NCBI RefSeq assembly: GCF_030063195.1
Contig: NZ_JASISS010000001.1
Coordinates: 62,001-126,000 of the forward strand
Origin: Cryobacterium sp. PH31-AA6
Lineage (GTDB): Bacteria; Actinomycetota; Actinomycetes; Actinomycetales; Microbacteriaceae
Direction: 5' to 3'
DNA: 64,000 nt
Positions 41,974 to 49,250 of the stretch are shown piece by piece (position 1 is the stretch's first letter; each line of letters begins with the position of its first letter). A program made the translations under genes and the position numbers. The notes beneath the pieces are model-generated. The model saw only the letters and a list, made by a program, of their open reading frames with translations. It had not been told where the DNA came from and ran no database searches.

Positions 41974-42504
41974 GTGTTCGTACGCAGAGTCTTCTACTAC
42001 TGGCAATTCATCGCCGTCGTCGTGCTGCCCGCATGGCTGATGGTCGGCGCGTCGATGTTCGGCGCGAGTGGCTGGATGGTGCTCGGCAGCTTCTTCGGCG
42101 GGGTGATCCTCGGCATCGGCCTGCTCTTGGTGGCCTTGCTCATCTACGCCCGCAAAGAGGTGCGCACCCGTCGAGCGGTGTCCTGGGCCGACGTGGGAGT
42201 TCTCACCCTCTGGCATGCCATGATCGTCGCCGTCGGTTTCAGCACGGCGTCATCCGGTCTTCCCGTGCTTGTCGTCGCCGTAGGTCTTGCCGCGTTCTGG
42301 TTCGTCATCTGGGAGTTCTACAACGCCGCCAGGGCCAGGATGCGGGAGATGCTCGTCGTGATCGACGAAACCGCCCGGTTCGGGTCGGCGCAGGCCGCGG
42401 GCGGTCAGGGTGCTGCCAGGCCGCCTCGCTTCGACAGCACGATCGATCCCTCGGTTATCGTCATCCGTGAGAAGGCGGCGGACGAGAAGCCCACCGAGCA
42501 GTAG
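41974..42504 (+). CDS. small membrane protein of unknown function
   Basis: A 176-residue protein not matched to a named family. Four hydrophobic segments are seen (about residues 9-30, 35-60, 70-88 and 92-112), then a soluble C-terminal tail of about 60 residues rich in Ala, Arg and acidic residues. The N-terminus (F-V-R-R-V-F-Y-Y-W) is basic, giving a likely cytoplasmic N-terminus. The GTG start is supported by the TAGTCT element. It sits between trmD and the rplS promoter. Confidence 0.7.
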   Translation: MFVRRVFYYWQFIAVVVLPAWLMVGASMFGASGWMVLGSFFGGVILGIGLLLVALLIYARKEVRTRRAVSWADVGVLTLWHAMIVAVGFSTASSGLPVLVVAVGLAAFWFVIWEFYNAARARMREMLVVIDETARFGSAQAAGGQGAARPPRFDSTIDPSVIVIREKAADEKPTEQ

Positions 42505-42514
42505 CGGCGTTCTT

Positions 42515-42544
42515 TTGCGGCGCAGGCCGCTTCCATGACATAAT
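42515..42544 (+). promoter_or_regulatory. rplS: rplS promoter
   Basis: TTGCGG (42515-42520) and CATAAT (42539-42544) are separated by 18 bp, a good sigma-70/SigA-type match and the clearest -35/-10 pair in the window. It sits just after the preceding gene and directs a leader of about 145 nt. Confidence 0.65.
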
Positions 42545-42548
42545 CAGC

Positions 42549-42656
42549 GTTTGTGCCGTAGCAAGCCTCTGCCACAGGGGAGCTGCAACATCTGGCACGA
42601 AACATACTCAGTCGGTTGCCGACGCGGTTCGCGTGAAGCGGGTCGTCCGGCACAAA
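42549..42656 (+). promoter_or_regulatory. rplS: structured rplS leader with competing pairings
   Basis: The 5' segment GTTTGTGCC (42549-42557) can pair with GGCAC(G)AAAC (42594-42603) or with GGCACAAA (42649-42656), but not both. Between these partners are two overlapping small hairpins (42611-42623 and 42622-42634). This resembles ribosomal-protein autoregulatory leaders. The exact start site (near 42550) decides how much of the first segment is transcribed. Confidence 0.45.
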
Positions 42657-42695
42657 TCGTAGTCGTCCTGTGGCGGATACAGAGAGCGAACCAAT

Positions 42696-43040
42696 ATGCA
42701 TATTCTCGACCAGGTGGATGCACCATCCCTCCGTAAGGACATCCCGGCGTTCCGCGCCGGCGACACCGTCAAGGTCCACGTCAACATCGTTGAGGGCGCC
42801 CGCTCTCGTGTCCAGGTCTTCCAGGGTGTCGTCATCGGCCGCTCCGGCGAAGGCGTGCGCGAGACGTTCTGCGTTCGCAAGGTCAGCTTCCAGGTCGGCG
42901 TCGAGCGTACCTTCCCGGTGCACTCCCCGGTGATCGACCACATCGAGGTCATCACCCGCGGTGACGTGCGTCGCGCGAAGCTGTACTACCTGCGCAACCT
43001 GCGTGGCAAGAAGGCCAAGATCAAAGAGAAGCGCGACTAA
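42696..43040 (+). CDS. rplS: 50S ribosomal protein L19
   Basis: A 114-residue L19. D-I-P[12 protein letters not shown], R[11 protein letters not shown], [11 protein letters not shown] and R-R-A-K-L-Y-Y-L-R are the conserved blocks. It has its own promoter and a long structured leader, so it can be expressed apart from trmD. A perfect 15-bp hairpin separates it from lepB. Confidence 0.97.
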   Translation: MHILDQVDAPSLRKDIPAFRAGDTVKVHVNIVEGARSRVQVFQGVVIGRSGEGVRETFCVRKVSFQVGVERTFPVHSPVIDHIEVITRGDVRRAKLYYLRNLRGKKAKIKEKRD

Positions 43041-43072
43041 CAGTCGACTCCCAGCCTCGGCTGGACTTCTCC

Positions 43073-43109
43073 CTGAGCTCCTCACCCTTACACTGGGTGA
43101 GGAGCTCAG
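43073..43109 (+). terminator. perfect 15-bp hairpin between rplS and lepB
   Basis: Arms 43073-43087 and 43095-43109 pair without a mismatch around a 7-nt loop. The right arm contains AGGAG (43100-43104), the only good Shine-Dalgarno for lepB, and ends 8 nt before the lepB ATG. It can act as a terminator, as a translational lock on lepB, or both. The downstream T-run is weak. Confidence 0.7.
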
Positions 43110-43117
43110 GCGGTTTA

Positions 43118-43864
43118 ATGACAGACAATTCTCTGCCCACACGATCACATCGCGTGGCATCAGAAACGAAGCGCAAGAAGCGTGGGGTGGCACTGTTCAT
43201 TCGCGACCTTCTGGTTATTTTCGTGGTGGCTCTGCTCATCTCGTTCCTGATCAAGACCTTCCTGATTCGATCGTTTTACATCCCCTCCGGGTCGATGGAA
43301 ACGACCCTCCTGGTGAACGACCGCATCATCGTGAACGAGCTCGAGCCCGGGCTCATCCCGATCAGCCGCGGTGACGTCGTCGTGTTCCGCGATCCGGGCG
43401 GCTGGCTCCTGCCGCAGGCGCCCCTGGAACAGAACCCGATTGTGGCCGGCGTGGACTGGGTGCTCGCCGTGGTCGGCCTGTCCGCCCCGGACAGCAACGA
43501 CCACCTGATCAAACGGGTCATCGGTCTGCCGGGCGACCACGTCGTCTGTTGCAATACCCTCGGCCAGATGAGCGTCAACGACATTCCGATCTCGGAACCG
43601 TATGCGCGGCTTCCGGTCGGTGAGACGAAGGTCTCCAAAGATCCCTTCGACGTCGTCGTCCCCGCGAAATCGCTCTGGGTGATGGGGGACAACCGGTACA
43701 ACTCCAAGGACTCCCGGTACAACGGCGACACACCCGGCAAGGGCTTCGTCCCGATCGACAACGTCGTCGGCCGCGCCCTGGTGATCAGCTGGCCGCTGGC
43801 ACGCTGGAGCTGGCTCGACGACTACCCGGAGGTTTTCCGCGGGGTCACAACGGAGACCAGGTAG
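43118..43864 (+). CDS. lepB: signal peptidase I
   Basis: Membrane serine protease that removes signal peptides; 248 residues. One hydrophobic anchor lies at about residues 28-48. The catalytic Ser is in P-S-G-S-M-E (S59) and the general base Lys in L-I-K-R-V-I-G-L-P-G-D (K132). The G-D-N-R-x-N-S-x-D-S-R box is present. The ATG at 43118 gives M-T-D-N-S; a GTG at 43097 lies inside the hairpin arm and is less likely. rnhB follows with no gap. Confidence 0.95.
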   Translation: MTDNSLPTRSHRVASETKRKKRGVALFIRDLLVIFVVALLISFLIKTFLIRSFYIPSGSMETTLLVNDRIIVNELEPGLIPISRGDVVVFRDPGGWLLPQAPLEQNPIVAGVDWVLAVVGLSAPDSNDHLIKRVIGLPGDHVVCCNTLGQMSVNDIPISEPYARLPVGETKVSKDPFDVVVPAKSLWVMGDNRYNSKDSRYNGDTPGKGFVPIDNVVGRALVISWPLARWSWLDDYPEVFRGVTTETR

Positions 43865-44509
43865 ATGGCGGTCGTCGACCCCACCCTCGACGTGGAGCTG
43901 GCCATGATCGCCGCCGGGGCGAGCTGTGTGATCGGCTGTGACGAGGTCGGCCGCGGCGCGCTGGCCGGTCCGGTCGGCGTCGGCGTGGCCGTCGTCGGGC
44001 CCGCCGCTGCGAACATCCCCGCCGGCCTGCGCGACTCCAAGATGCTCAGTGAGCCCAGGCGCGAGGCCATGGCGCCCGTCGCGGCGGCCTGGGCGTCGCA
44101 CTCCGCCGTCGGCCTGGCTTCGGCCGCCGAGGTCGACGAACTGGGCATCATCGCCTGCCTCGGGCTCGCGGGCAAACGAGCCCTGGCCCAGCTGCACGCC
44201 GCCGGGGTCGACATCGCCGGGAGCGTCGTGCTGCTCGACGGTAACGACGACTGGCTGAACAAGGCCCTGAACACGCCGCTCAACGTGGTCACCCGGGTGC
44301 GCGCCGACCAGGACTGCGGTTCCGTGGCCGCGGCATCCGTCATCGCCAAGGTGCACCGGGATCGCCTGATGATCGAAGCGGACGCCCTGAATCCGGGGTA
44401 TGGGTGGGCGGGAAACAAGGGCTACGGCAGTGCGGCCCACATGAAAGCGATCGCCCTGCTCGGGCCGACCCTGCTACACCGCAAATCGTGGCTGAGTATC
44501 ACAGCGTAG
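43865..44509 (+). CDS. rnhB: ribonuclease HII
   Basis: Removes ribonucleotides and RNA from RNA-DNA hybrids; 214 residues. The active-site motif D-E-V-G-R-G (D26, E27) is followed by D-S-K-x-L-S and a C-terminal D-Q-D-C-x-S-V-A-A-A-S-V-I-A-K-V segment. The ATG directly abuts the lepB stop (no intergenic base), so translation is coupled. Its TAG stop starts the TAGGAT hexamer ahead of the next gene. Confidence 0.95.
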   Translation: MAVVDPTLDVELAMIAAGASCVIGCDEVGRGALAGPVGVGVAVVGPAAANIPAGLRDSKMLSEPRREAMAPVAAAWASHSAVGLASAAEVDELGIIACLGLAGKRALAQLHAAGVDIAGSVVLLDGNDDWLNKALNTPLNVVTRVRADQDCGSVAAASVIAKVHRDRLMIEADALNPGYGWAGNKGYGSAAHMKAIALLGPTLLHRKSWLSITA

Positions 44510-44512
44510 GAT
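44507..44512 (+). promoter_or_regulatory. -10-like TAGGAT made from the rnhB stop codon
   Basis: TAGGAT ends 9 nt before the DUF2469 ATG. The TAG is the rnhB stop. Confidence 0.4.
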
Positions 44513-44521
44513 TGAAACACC

Positions 44522-44845
44522 ATGGAAGAAGAAGAATTCGAGGACTACGACCGCGAGGTCGAGTTGGCCCTGTACCGAGAGTACCGAGACGTTGTCGGGC
44601 AGTTCCAGTACGTCGTCGAGACCGAGCGACGCTTCTATCTCGCCAACGAAGTCGAACTGGTACGCCGTGACACGGAGCACGACTTCTACTTCGAACTGAC
44701 CATGAAGGACGTCTGGGTCTGGGACGTCTATCGCTCCGACCGCTTCGTCAAGTCGGTGCGCGTGCTGACCTTCAAGGACGTCAACGTGGAGGAACTCGCC
44801 TCCAAAGAGTTCGAGTTGCCCAAGGAACTCGCGCTCGACGAATAG
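44522..44845 (+). CDS. DUF2469 family protein
   Basis: A 107-residue, strongly acidic cytosolic protein. The sequence is near-invariant in actinobacteria: M-x-x-E-x-L/F-E-x-Y-D-x-E-V-E-L-A-L-Y-R-E-Y-R-D-V and D-V-W-V-W-D-x-Y-R. It is regularly encoded beside rnhB. The function is unknown. It starts 12 nt after rnhB, with a TAGGAT element between. Two short hairpins fill the 59-nt gap before the dehydrogenase gene. Confidence 0.92.
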   Translation: MEEEEFEDYDREVELALYREYRDVVGQFQYVVETERRFYLANEVELVRRDTEHDFYFELTMKDVWVWDVYRSDRFVKSVRVLTFKDVNVEELASKEFELPKELALDE

Positions 44846-44904
44846 CTAGACCCAGGCTGCCAGCCTGCAGAACCCGGCGCAACGATGCGGCCGGGAGAGA
44901 AGGG

Positions 44905-46389
44905 ATGTCCTTGCTTCAGGATGCTGATCGCTGCCGAGCCACATGGATCAACCGGGAGGAGCTGGCGGAGGCGATGATCCCGCTGATCGGCCGGCTGTAC
45001 CGGGACAATAACGTCGTCACCAGCGTGCACGGACGCAGCCTGATCAACCAGTCGGTGGTCGGCCTGCTCAAGGCGCACCGCTTCGCCCGGCAGATCGACG
45101 AGGTCGAGCTGTCTCTGGAAGACACCCTGCCGATGCTGCAGGCGCTCGGCCGGCTGGCGCTCGGGGCGGCCTCGATCGACCTGGCCCGGCTGAACCTGGC
45201 CCGCCGGCGCGACGAAACCGGTCGGAGCCTTGACGAGTTTCTGCGCGAAGAACTGGCCGACGTCGTCGGCCTGCAGGGCATCGACCCGCGCACGAGTACG
45301 GACGTCGTGCTGTACGGGTTCGGCCGGATCGGGCGCCTCCTGGCGCGGATCCTGATCGAACACGCCGGCGGCGGCCAGGGGCTGCGACTGCGCGCCATCG
45401 TCGTGCGCCGCGGGTCGGCCAACGACATCGTCAAGCGTGCCAGCCTGCTGCGCCGCGACTCGGTGCACGGGCCGTTCGAGGGCACCATCACCGTCGATGA
45501 GGCCAACGACACCATCCTCGCCAACGGCACGCTGATCCAGGTCATCTACTCCTCCGATCCGGCGACAGTCGACTACACCCGGTACGGCATCCAGGATGCC
45601 GTCGTCGTCGACAACACGGGCCGCTGGCGCGACGAGGAGGGCCTCTCCCAGCACCTCGCCTGCCCAGGCGTGGCCAGGGTCCTGCTCACCGCACCCGGCA
45701 AGGGCAGCCTGAAGAACATCGTGCACGGCATCAACCACACCTCGATCACGGCGGACGACCTGATCGTCACCGCGGCATCCTGCACCACCAACGCGATCAG
45801 CCCCGTGCTCAAGGCCGTCAACGACCGCTACGGCATCGTCGACGGGCACGTCGAGACCGTGCACTCGTTCACGAACGACCAGAACCTGATCGACAACTTC
45901 CACTCCGGTGACCGCAGGGGCCGTTCCGCGGCGCTCAACATGGTGCTGACCGAGACCGGCGCGGCGAAAGCGGTGGCCAAGGCCCTCCCCGAGCTGGCCG
46001 GCAAGCTGACCGGCAACGCCATTCGGGTGCCCACCCCCGACGTGTCGATGGCGATCCTCAACCTCACCCTCGAGCGGGAAACCGACAAGGACGAACTCAA
46101 CGCATACCTGCGTTCGATGAGCCTGAACTCCGACCTGCACAAGCAGATCGACTACATCGACTCGCCGGAGGTGGTCTCCAGCGACTTCCTCGGTTCACGC
46201 CGGGCCGGGATCGTCGACGGGCTGGCCACCATCACGACCGACCATAAGGCCGTGCTCTACGTCTGGTATGACAACGAATACGGCTACAGCTGCCAGGTCA
46301 TCCGGGTGCTCGAGGAGATGGCCGGCGCGCATCCGCCGGCGTTCCCGCGCACCGCGACCGTGTTGCCCGACGCGGTGCTGCAGGCCTAG
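44905..46389 (+). CDS. gap: glyceraldehyde-3-phosphate dehydrogenase, long N-extended type
   Basis: A 494-residue GAPDH. The Rossmann motif Y-G-F-G-R-I-G-R starts only at about residue 137, after a helical N-terminal extension of roughly 130 residues. The catalytic Cys is in S-C-T-T-N (about C293), with N-T-G-R-W and the C-terminal W-Y-D-N-E-Y-G-Y motif. This architecture matches the GapB-like enzyme of Corynebacterium, which runs mainly in the gluconeogenic direction with NADP; cofactor use here is not certain. A Shine-Dalgarno (AGAAGG) precedes the ATG closely. It ends at a hairpin shared with the convergent DUF385 gene. Confidence 0.93.
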   Translation: MSLLQDADRCRATWINREELAEAMIPLIGRLYRDNNVVTSVHGRSLINQSVVGLLKAHRFARQIDEVELSLEDTLPMLQALGRLALGAASIDLARLNLARRRDETGRSLDEFLREELADVVGLQGIDPRTSTDVVLYGFGRIGRLLARILIEHAGGGQGLRLRAIVVRRGSANDIVKRASLLRRDSVHGPFEGTITVDEANDTILANGTLIQVIYSSDPATVDYTRYGIQDAVVVDNTGRWRDEEGLSQHLACPGVARVLLTAPGKGSLKNIVHGINHTSITADDLIVTAASCTTNAISPVLKAVNDRYGIVDGHVETVHSFTNDQNLIDNFHSGDRRGRSAALNMVLTETGAAKAVAKALPELAGKLTGNAIRVPTPDVSMAILNLTLERETDKDELNAYLRSMSLNSDLHKQIDYIDSPEVVSSDFLGSRRAGIVDGLATITTDHKAVLYVWYDNEYGYSCQVIRVLEEMAGAHPPAFPRTATVLPDAVLQA

Positions 46390-46391
46390 CG

Positions 46392-46413
46392 GCGAGCGGT
46401 CAACGCGGCTCGC
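46392..46413. terminator. short hairpin between gap and the deazaflavin gene
   Basis: GCGAGC (46392-46397) pairs with GCTCGC (46408-46413). It overlaps the last codons of the convergent minus-strand gene. Confidence 0.35.
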
Positions 46414-46840
46414 AGATGACCACCGGGATGTCCCGGTTGGTCTTCTGCTGGTAGCCGTCGTAGCCCTTGTACGAGGCGACGATCTGCGGCCACAGCACGC
46501 TCTTCTCCTCCGTGGTCGCCGTGCGGGCGCGCATCGGCATGGTGGTGCCGTACACGGTGAGCTCGACCTCCGGGTTCGCGACCAGGTTCAGGTACCACTG
46601 CGGGTTGCGGTCGTCGCCGCCCTTCGACGCGATCAGCACGTAGCGGTGCCGGTCGTGCACGGGAGCGGTGAGCATCGTGGCGCGCCGTTTACCGCTCGAG
46701 CGGCCGATCGTGTGCAGCTCCACCGCGGGCATCGACCCGAAGGAGGCGAGGACGCGCCCGCCGGAGACCCGGAACACGGCCCGGTGCAGCACGTTCATCG
46801 TCTTCATCTGCAGGTCGACCAGCTCATTGCGAAATCCCAT
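46400..46840 (-). CDS. nitroreductase / deazaflavin-binding family protein (DUF385, Ddn-like)
   Basis: A 146-residue split-barrel protein. H-T-I-G-R-S-S-G-K-x-R and W-Y-L-N-L-V-A-N-P-E-V are signatures of the F420-dependent Ddn/DUF385 group. Members reduce quinones or xenobiotics with F420H2; the natural substrate here is unknown. The start is the ATG at 46840 with a minus-strand TAGTCT ending 6 nt upstream. It is divergent from the dipeptidase across 47 bp. Confidence 0.88.
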   Translation of the reverse strand: MGFRNELVDLQMKTMNVLHRAVFRVSGGRVLASFGSMPAVELHTIGRSSGKRRATMLTAPVHDRHRYVLIASKGGDDRNPQWYLNLVANPEVELTVYGTTMPMRARTATTEEKSVLWPQIVASYKGYDGYQQKTNRDIPVVICEPR

Positions 46841-46846
46841 GGTTCC

Positions 46847-46852
46847 AGACTA
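46847..46852 (-). promoter_or_regulatory. -10 element (TAGTCT) of the deazaflavin-family gene
   Basis: On the minus strand TAGTCT ends 6 nt before the ATG at 46840; leaderless layout. Confidence 0.5.
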
Positions 46853-46875
46853 CGAGTCATCGGACGGCCTGCCGC

Positions 46876-46881
46876 TAGCGT
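46876..46881 (+). promoter_or_regulatory. -10 element (TAGCGT) of the dipeptidase gene
   Basis: TAGCGT ends 6 nt before the ATG at 46888; leaderless layout, divergent from the deazaflavin-family gene. Confidence 0.5.
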
Positions 46882-46887
46882 GGACGC

Positions 46888-47973
46888 ATGACTCCCGCCG
46901 ATCCTCTCGCAGCCGTCGTCGCCCGGGCACTCGAACTCGCGCCGGTCATCGACGGCCACAACGACTGGGCCTGGGTCTGCCGCGAGGAGCGGGAGTACTC
47001 GGTCGAGGGCCTCGAACGCGGTCTGGCCACCGACACGGACATCGCCCGACTCCGCGCCGGCCGGGTCGGCGCGCAATTCTGGTCGGTCTACGTGAGCGAC
47101 GACCACCGCGACGCCGACGCCGTGCAGGGGACCCTCGAACAGATCGACTGGGTCTACCGGCTCGCGGCCCGCTACCCCCGGGAGTTCGTCATCGCGCGCA
47201 GCGCGGCCGACGTCGAGGCGGCCAGGGCGGACGACCGGGTCGCATCACTGCTCGGTGCCGAGGGCGCGCGCTGCCTCAACGACTCGCCGGCGGTGCTGCG
47301 GATGTTCGCCCGACTCGGCGTGCGTTACCTCACTCTCACCCACGTGCACAATACGAGCTGGGCCGATTCGGGCACCGACGAGCGCGTGCACGGCGGCCTG
47401 ACCCGGCGCGGGGAGGAGTACATCCGGGAACTGAACCGGCTCGGCATGCTCGTCGACCTCTCTCACGTGTCGCCCGCCACGGCGCACGCAGCCCTCGACG
47501 TGACCGACTCCCCGGTGATCTTCAGTCACAGCTGCGTCACGGCCCTGGCCGATCATCCCCGGAACGTGCCGGACGACGTGCTCGTGCGGCTCGCGGCCAA
47601 CGGAGGCGTGGTCATGATCACCTTCGTTCCGCAGTTCCTCACCATGGACTATTCGGCCTGGTTCAACGGTGCCCAGGACACCCCGGCGCCTCAGGTGTCG
47701 ATCGTGCACGTCGCCGACCACATCGAGCACGCCCGCCGGGTCGCGGGCATCCGGCACATCGGACTCGGCGGCGACTTCGACGGTACGGACGAGTTCCCGG
47801 CGGGCCTCGAGGGCGTCGACGGCTACCCGGCACTGCTGGCCGAGCTCGCCCGGCGTGGCTGGTCCGCGGAGGACCTCGCCGCCCTCATCGGCGGGAATAT
47901 TCTCCGCGTTCTCGGTGCCACGGATGCGGCCTTCGCCGCTGCCGGCGCCGGGATTCCCTCGCTCGTGCGCTGA
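46888..47973 (+). CDS. membrane-dipeptidase family (M19) peptidase
   Basis: A 361-residue zinc dipeptidase of the renal dipeptidase family. The metal-binding D-G-H-N-D is at residues about 22-26, the bridging Glu is in G-A-E-G, and two further His are in L-S-H-V-S and F-S-H-S. G-L-G-G-D-F-D-G near residue 292 is also diagnostic. No signal peptide is seen, so it should be cytosolic, cleaving dipeptides including those with D-residues. It has its own -10 element and is followed 64 nt later by the SGNH gene. Confidence 0.92.
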   Translation: MTPADPLAAVVARALELAPVIDGHNDWAWVCREEREYSVEGLERGLATDTDIARLRAGRVGAQFWSVYVSDDHRDADAVQGTLEQIDWVYRLAARYPREFVIARSAADVEAARADDRVASLLGAEGARCLNDSPAVLRMFARLGVRYLTLTHVHNTSWADSGTDERVHGGLTRRGEEYIRELNRLGMLVDLSHVSPATAHAALDVTDSPVIFSHSCVTALADHPRNVPDDVLVRLAANGGVVMITFVPQFLTMDYSAWFNGAQDTPAPQVSIVHVADHIEHARRVAGIRHIGLGGDFDGTDEFPAGLEGVDGYPALLAELARRGWSAEDLAALIGGNILRVLGATDAAFAAAGAGIPSLVR

Positions 47974-48037
47974 ACGTGCGTCCCGGGAGTAGCGTCGACT
48001 GAAGGCGCGACCAATCCGGAAGGGCCACCGCTGCCGA

Positions 48038-48745
48038 ATGAGAGTCATGACCCTGCGCCGCCGAATCGTCCTCCTGACCGTGATCGGCGCGTTGTGCGTC
48101 GGGACCATCGCCATTGTCGCGGGGGCGAGCGTCGCGGGCTCGACCGTCGCTGGCTCGACCGTTGCGGGCTCGACCGTCGCTGGGTCGACCGTCGTCGCGT
48201 TCTACGGCGACTCATACACGCGCGGCACCGGCGCGTCGAACCGGGCCGCGCGCTGGTCGACCATCGTGTCCGCCGAGCACGACTGGACCGAGGTCAACCC
48301 GAGCACGAACGGACTCGGCTTCGTGAACAACCGGGCCAACCTGCCCGGACCAGACCTGGTCGACCGGGTGATCGGGGCGAAACCCGACATCGTGTTCAGC
48401 ACCATGGGGTTGAACGACAACTTCGTCATGCGCGACCGCGCCGACGACGTGCGCGCCGCGATTGAACGCGACTTCACCGAGATGAAGAGGGCCCTGCCCG
48501 ACGCCCGGTTCATCATCGTCGAACCGTTCTGGTACACCGACGACCGGCCCGAATCCGTGGAGCGCATCATCGGCTGGGTCAGGGACGCGGCCGCCGCGAT
48601 CGACGCCGACTACATCCCGGGCGCCTCGCACTGGCTGGACGGGCATCCCGAATGGATGGCCGCAGACAACCTCCACCCCAACGACGTGGGCTACGCGGAA
48701 ATCGCGAACCGGATGGACGCCGAACTGGCAAAACTGGGTCTCTGA
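48038..48745 (+). CDS. secreted SGNH/GDSL-type hydrolase
   Basis: A 235-residue esterase-like protein. After an N-terminal hydrophobic segment (residues about 11-32) comes a linker with four A-G-S-T-V repeats, then the catalytic motif Y-G-D-S-Y-T-R-G, G-L-N-D-N and the C-terminal D-N-L-H-P-N-D-x-G-Y (catalytic Asp/His). It is predicted to be exported or membrane-anchored by the N-terminus and to act on an acyl ester, possibly a surface polymer. An ATG at 48047 is an alternative start. A TAGCGT near 47989 may be its -10 element. Confidence 0.85.
   Translation: MRVMTLRRRIVLLTVIGALCVGTIAIVAGASVAGSTVAGSTVAGSTVAGSTVVAFYGDSYTRGTGASNRAARWSTIVSAEHDWTEVNPSTNGLGFVNNRANLPGPDLVDRVIGAKPDIVFSTMGLNDNFVMRDRADDVRAAIERDFTEMKRALPDARFIIVEPFWYTDDRPESVERIIGWVRDAAAAIDADYIPGASHWLDGHPEWMAADNLHPNDVGYAEIANRMDAELAKLGL
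48134..48193 (+). repeat. 15-bp tandem repeat x4 in the SGNH hydrolase
   Basis: Four 15-bp units encode A-G-S-T-V, preceded by a degenerate half unit. They join the membrane segment to the catalytic domain. Confidence 0.88.
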
Positions 48746-48823
48746 GCGGCCTGACCCCGCGGAACCGCCGCCGTTCCTCCACAGGACGGGCACGGACACT
48801 CTCCGCACCTATCCCGGACGGCA

Positions 48824-48861
48824 CCGGGGCAGCGGCCCCGGCCGGGACACTCTGGTCCCGG
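48824..48861 (+). terminator. two consecutive 7-bp hairpins before yraN
   Basis: CCGGGGC/GCCCCGG (48824-48830 with 48835-48841) and CCGGGAC/GTCCCGG (48842-48848 with 48855-48861) are perfect and back to back. The second partly covers the yraN Shine-Dalgarno (GGAGG, 48860-48864). They may end the SGNH transcript and damp yraN translation. Confidence 0.5.
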
Positions 48862-48869
48862 AGGCACCC

Positions 48870-49226
48870 GTGGCAGAGAAGGATGAGCTGGGCAGGCTGG
48901 GCGAGGAACGCGCCGCAGTGTTCCTCGTCGCCGCCGGCTACCGGGTCGTCGCGCGCAACTGGCGGTGCGACCAGGGTGAGATCGACCTCATCGTCGAGCG
49001 GGACGGCGAGGTCGCGTTCGTCGAGGTGAAGACACGGTCGGGAACGCGCTTCGGGCATCCCTTCGAGGCGATCACGGTGCAGAAGCTCGCCCGACTGCGC
49101 CGGCTGGCCGCGGCCTGGTGCGATCAGGCGATGACCCGGCCGGCGCGCATCCGGATCGACGCGGTGTCGGTCATTGCTCGGCCGGGGGCCGACCCGGAGA
49201 TCGAACACCGTGCCGGGGTGTTCTGA
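48870..49226 (+). CDS. yraN: YraN family (UPF0102) endonuclease-like protein
   Basis: A 118-residue protein with a restriction-endonuclease-like fold. G-E-x-x-A-A-x-F-L, R-N-W-R-C-x-x-G-E-I-D-L-I and F-V-E-V-K-T-R form the nuclease-like active-site pattern (E, D, E-x-K). The biological role is unclear; it is usually encoded next to the Mg-chelatase-like comM gene and dprA, as here. The GTG start has GGAGG 5 nt upstream. Its stop is part of a TGATG junction with a five-codon mini-ORF. Confidence 0.92.
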   Translation: MAEKDELGRLGEERAAVFLVAAGYRVVARNWRCDQGEIDLIVERDGEVAFVEVKTRSGTRFGHPFEAITVQKLARLRRLAAAWCDQAMTRPARIRIDAVSVIARPGADPEIEHRAGVF

Positions 49227-49250
49227 TGGCCAGGGTGTTCTGATGGCGCT
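49217..49250 (+). repeat. 17-bp tandem duplication at the yraN-comM junction creating a mini-ORF
   Basis: The 17-bp unit starting at 49217 recurs at 49234 with 14 identical leading bases. Each copy carries TGATGGC. The first TGATG joins the yraN stop to an ATG that opens a five-codon frame (M-A-R-V-F, 49226-49243); its TGA overlaps the comM ATG in the second TGATG. Confidence 0.8.
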
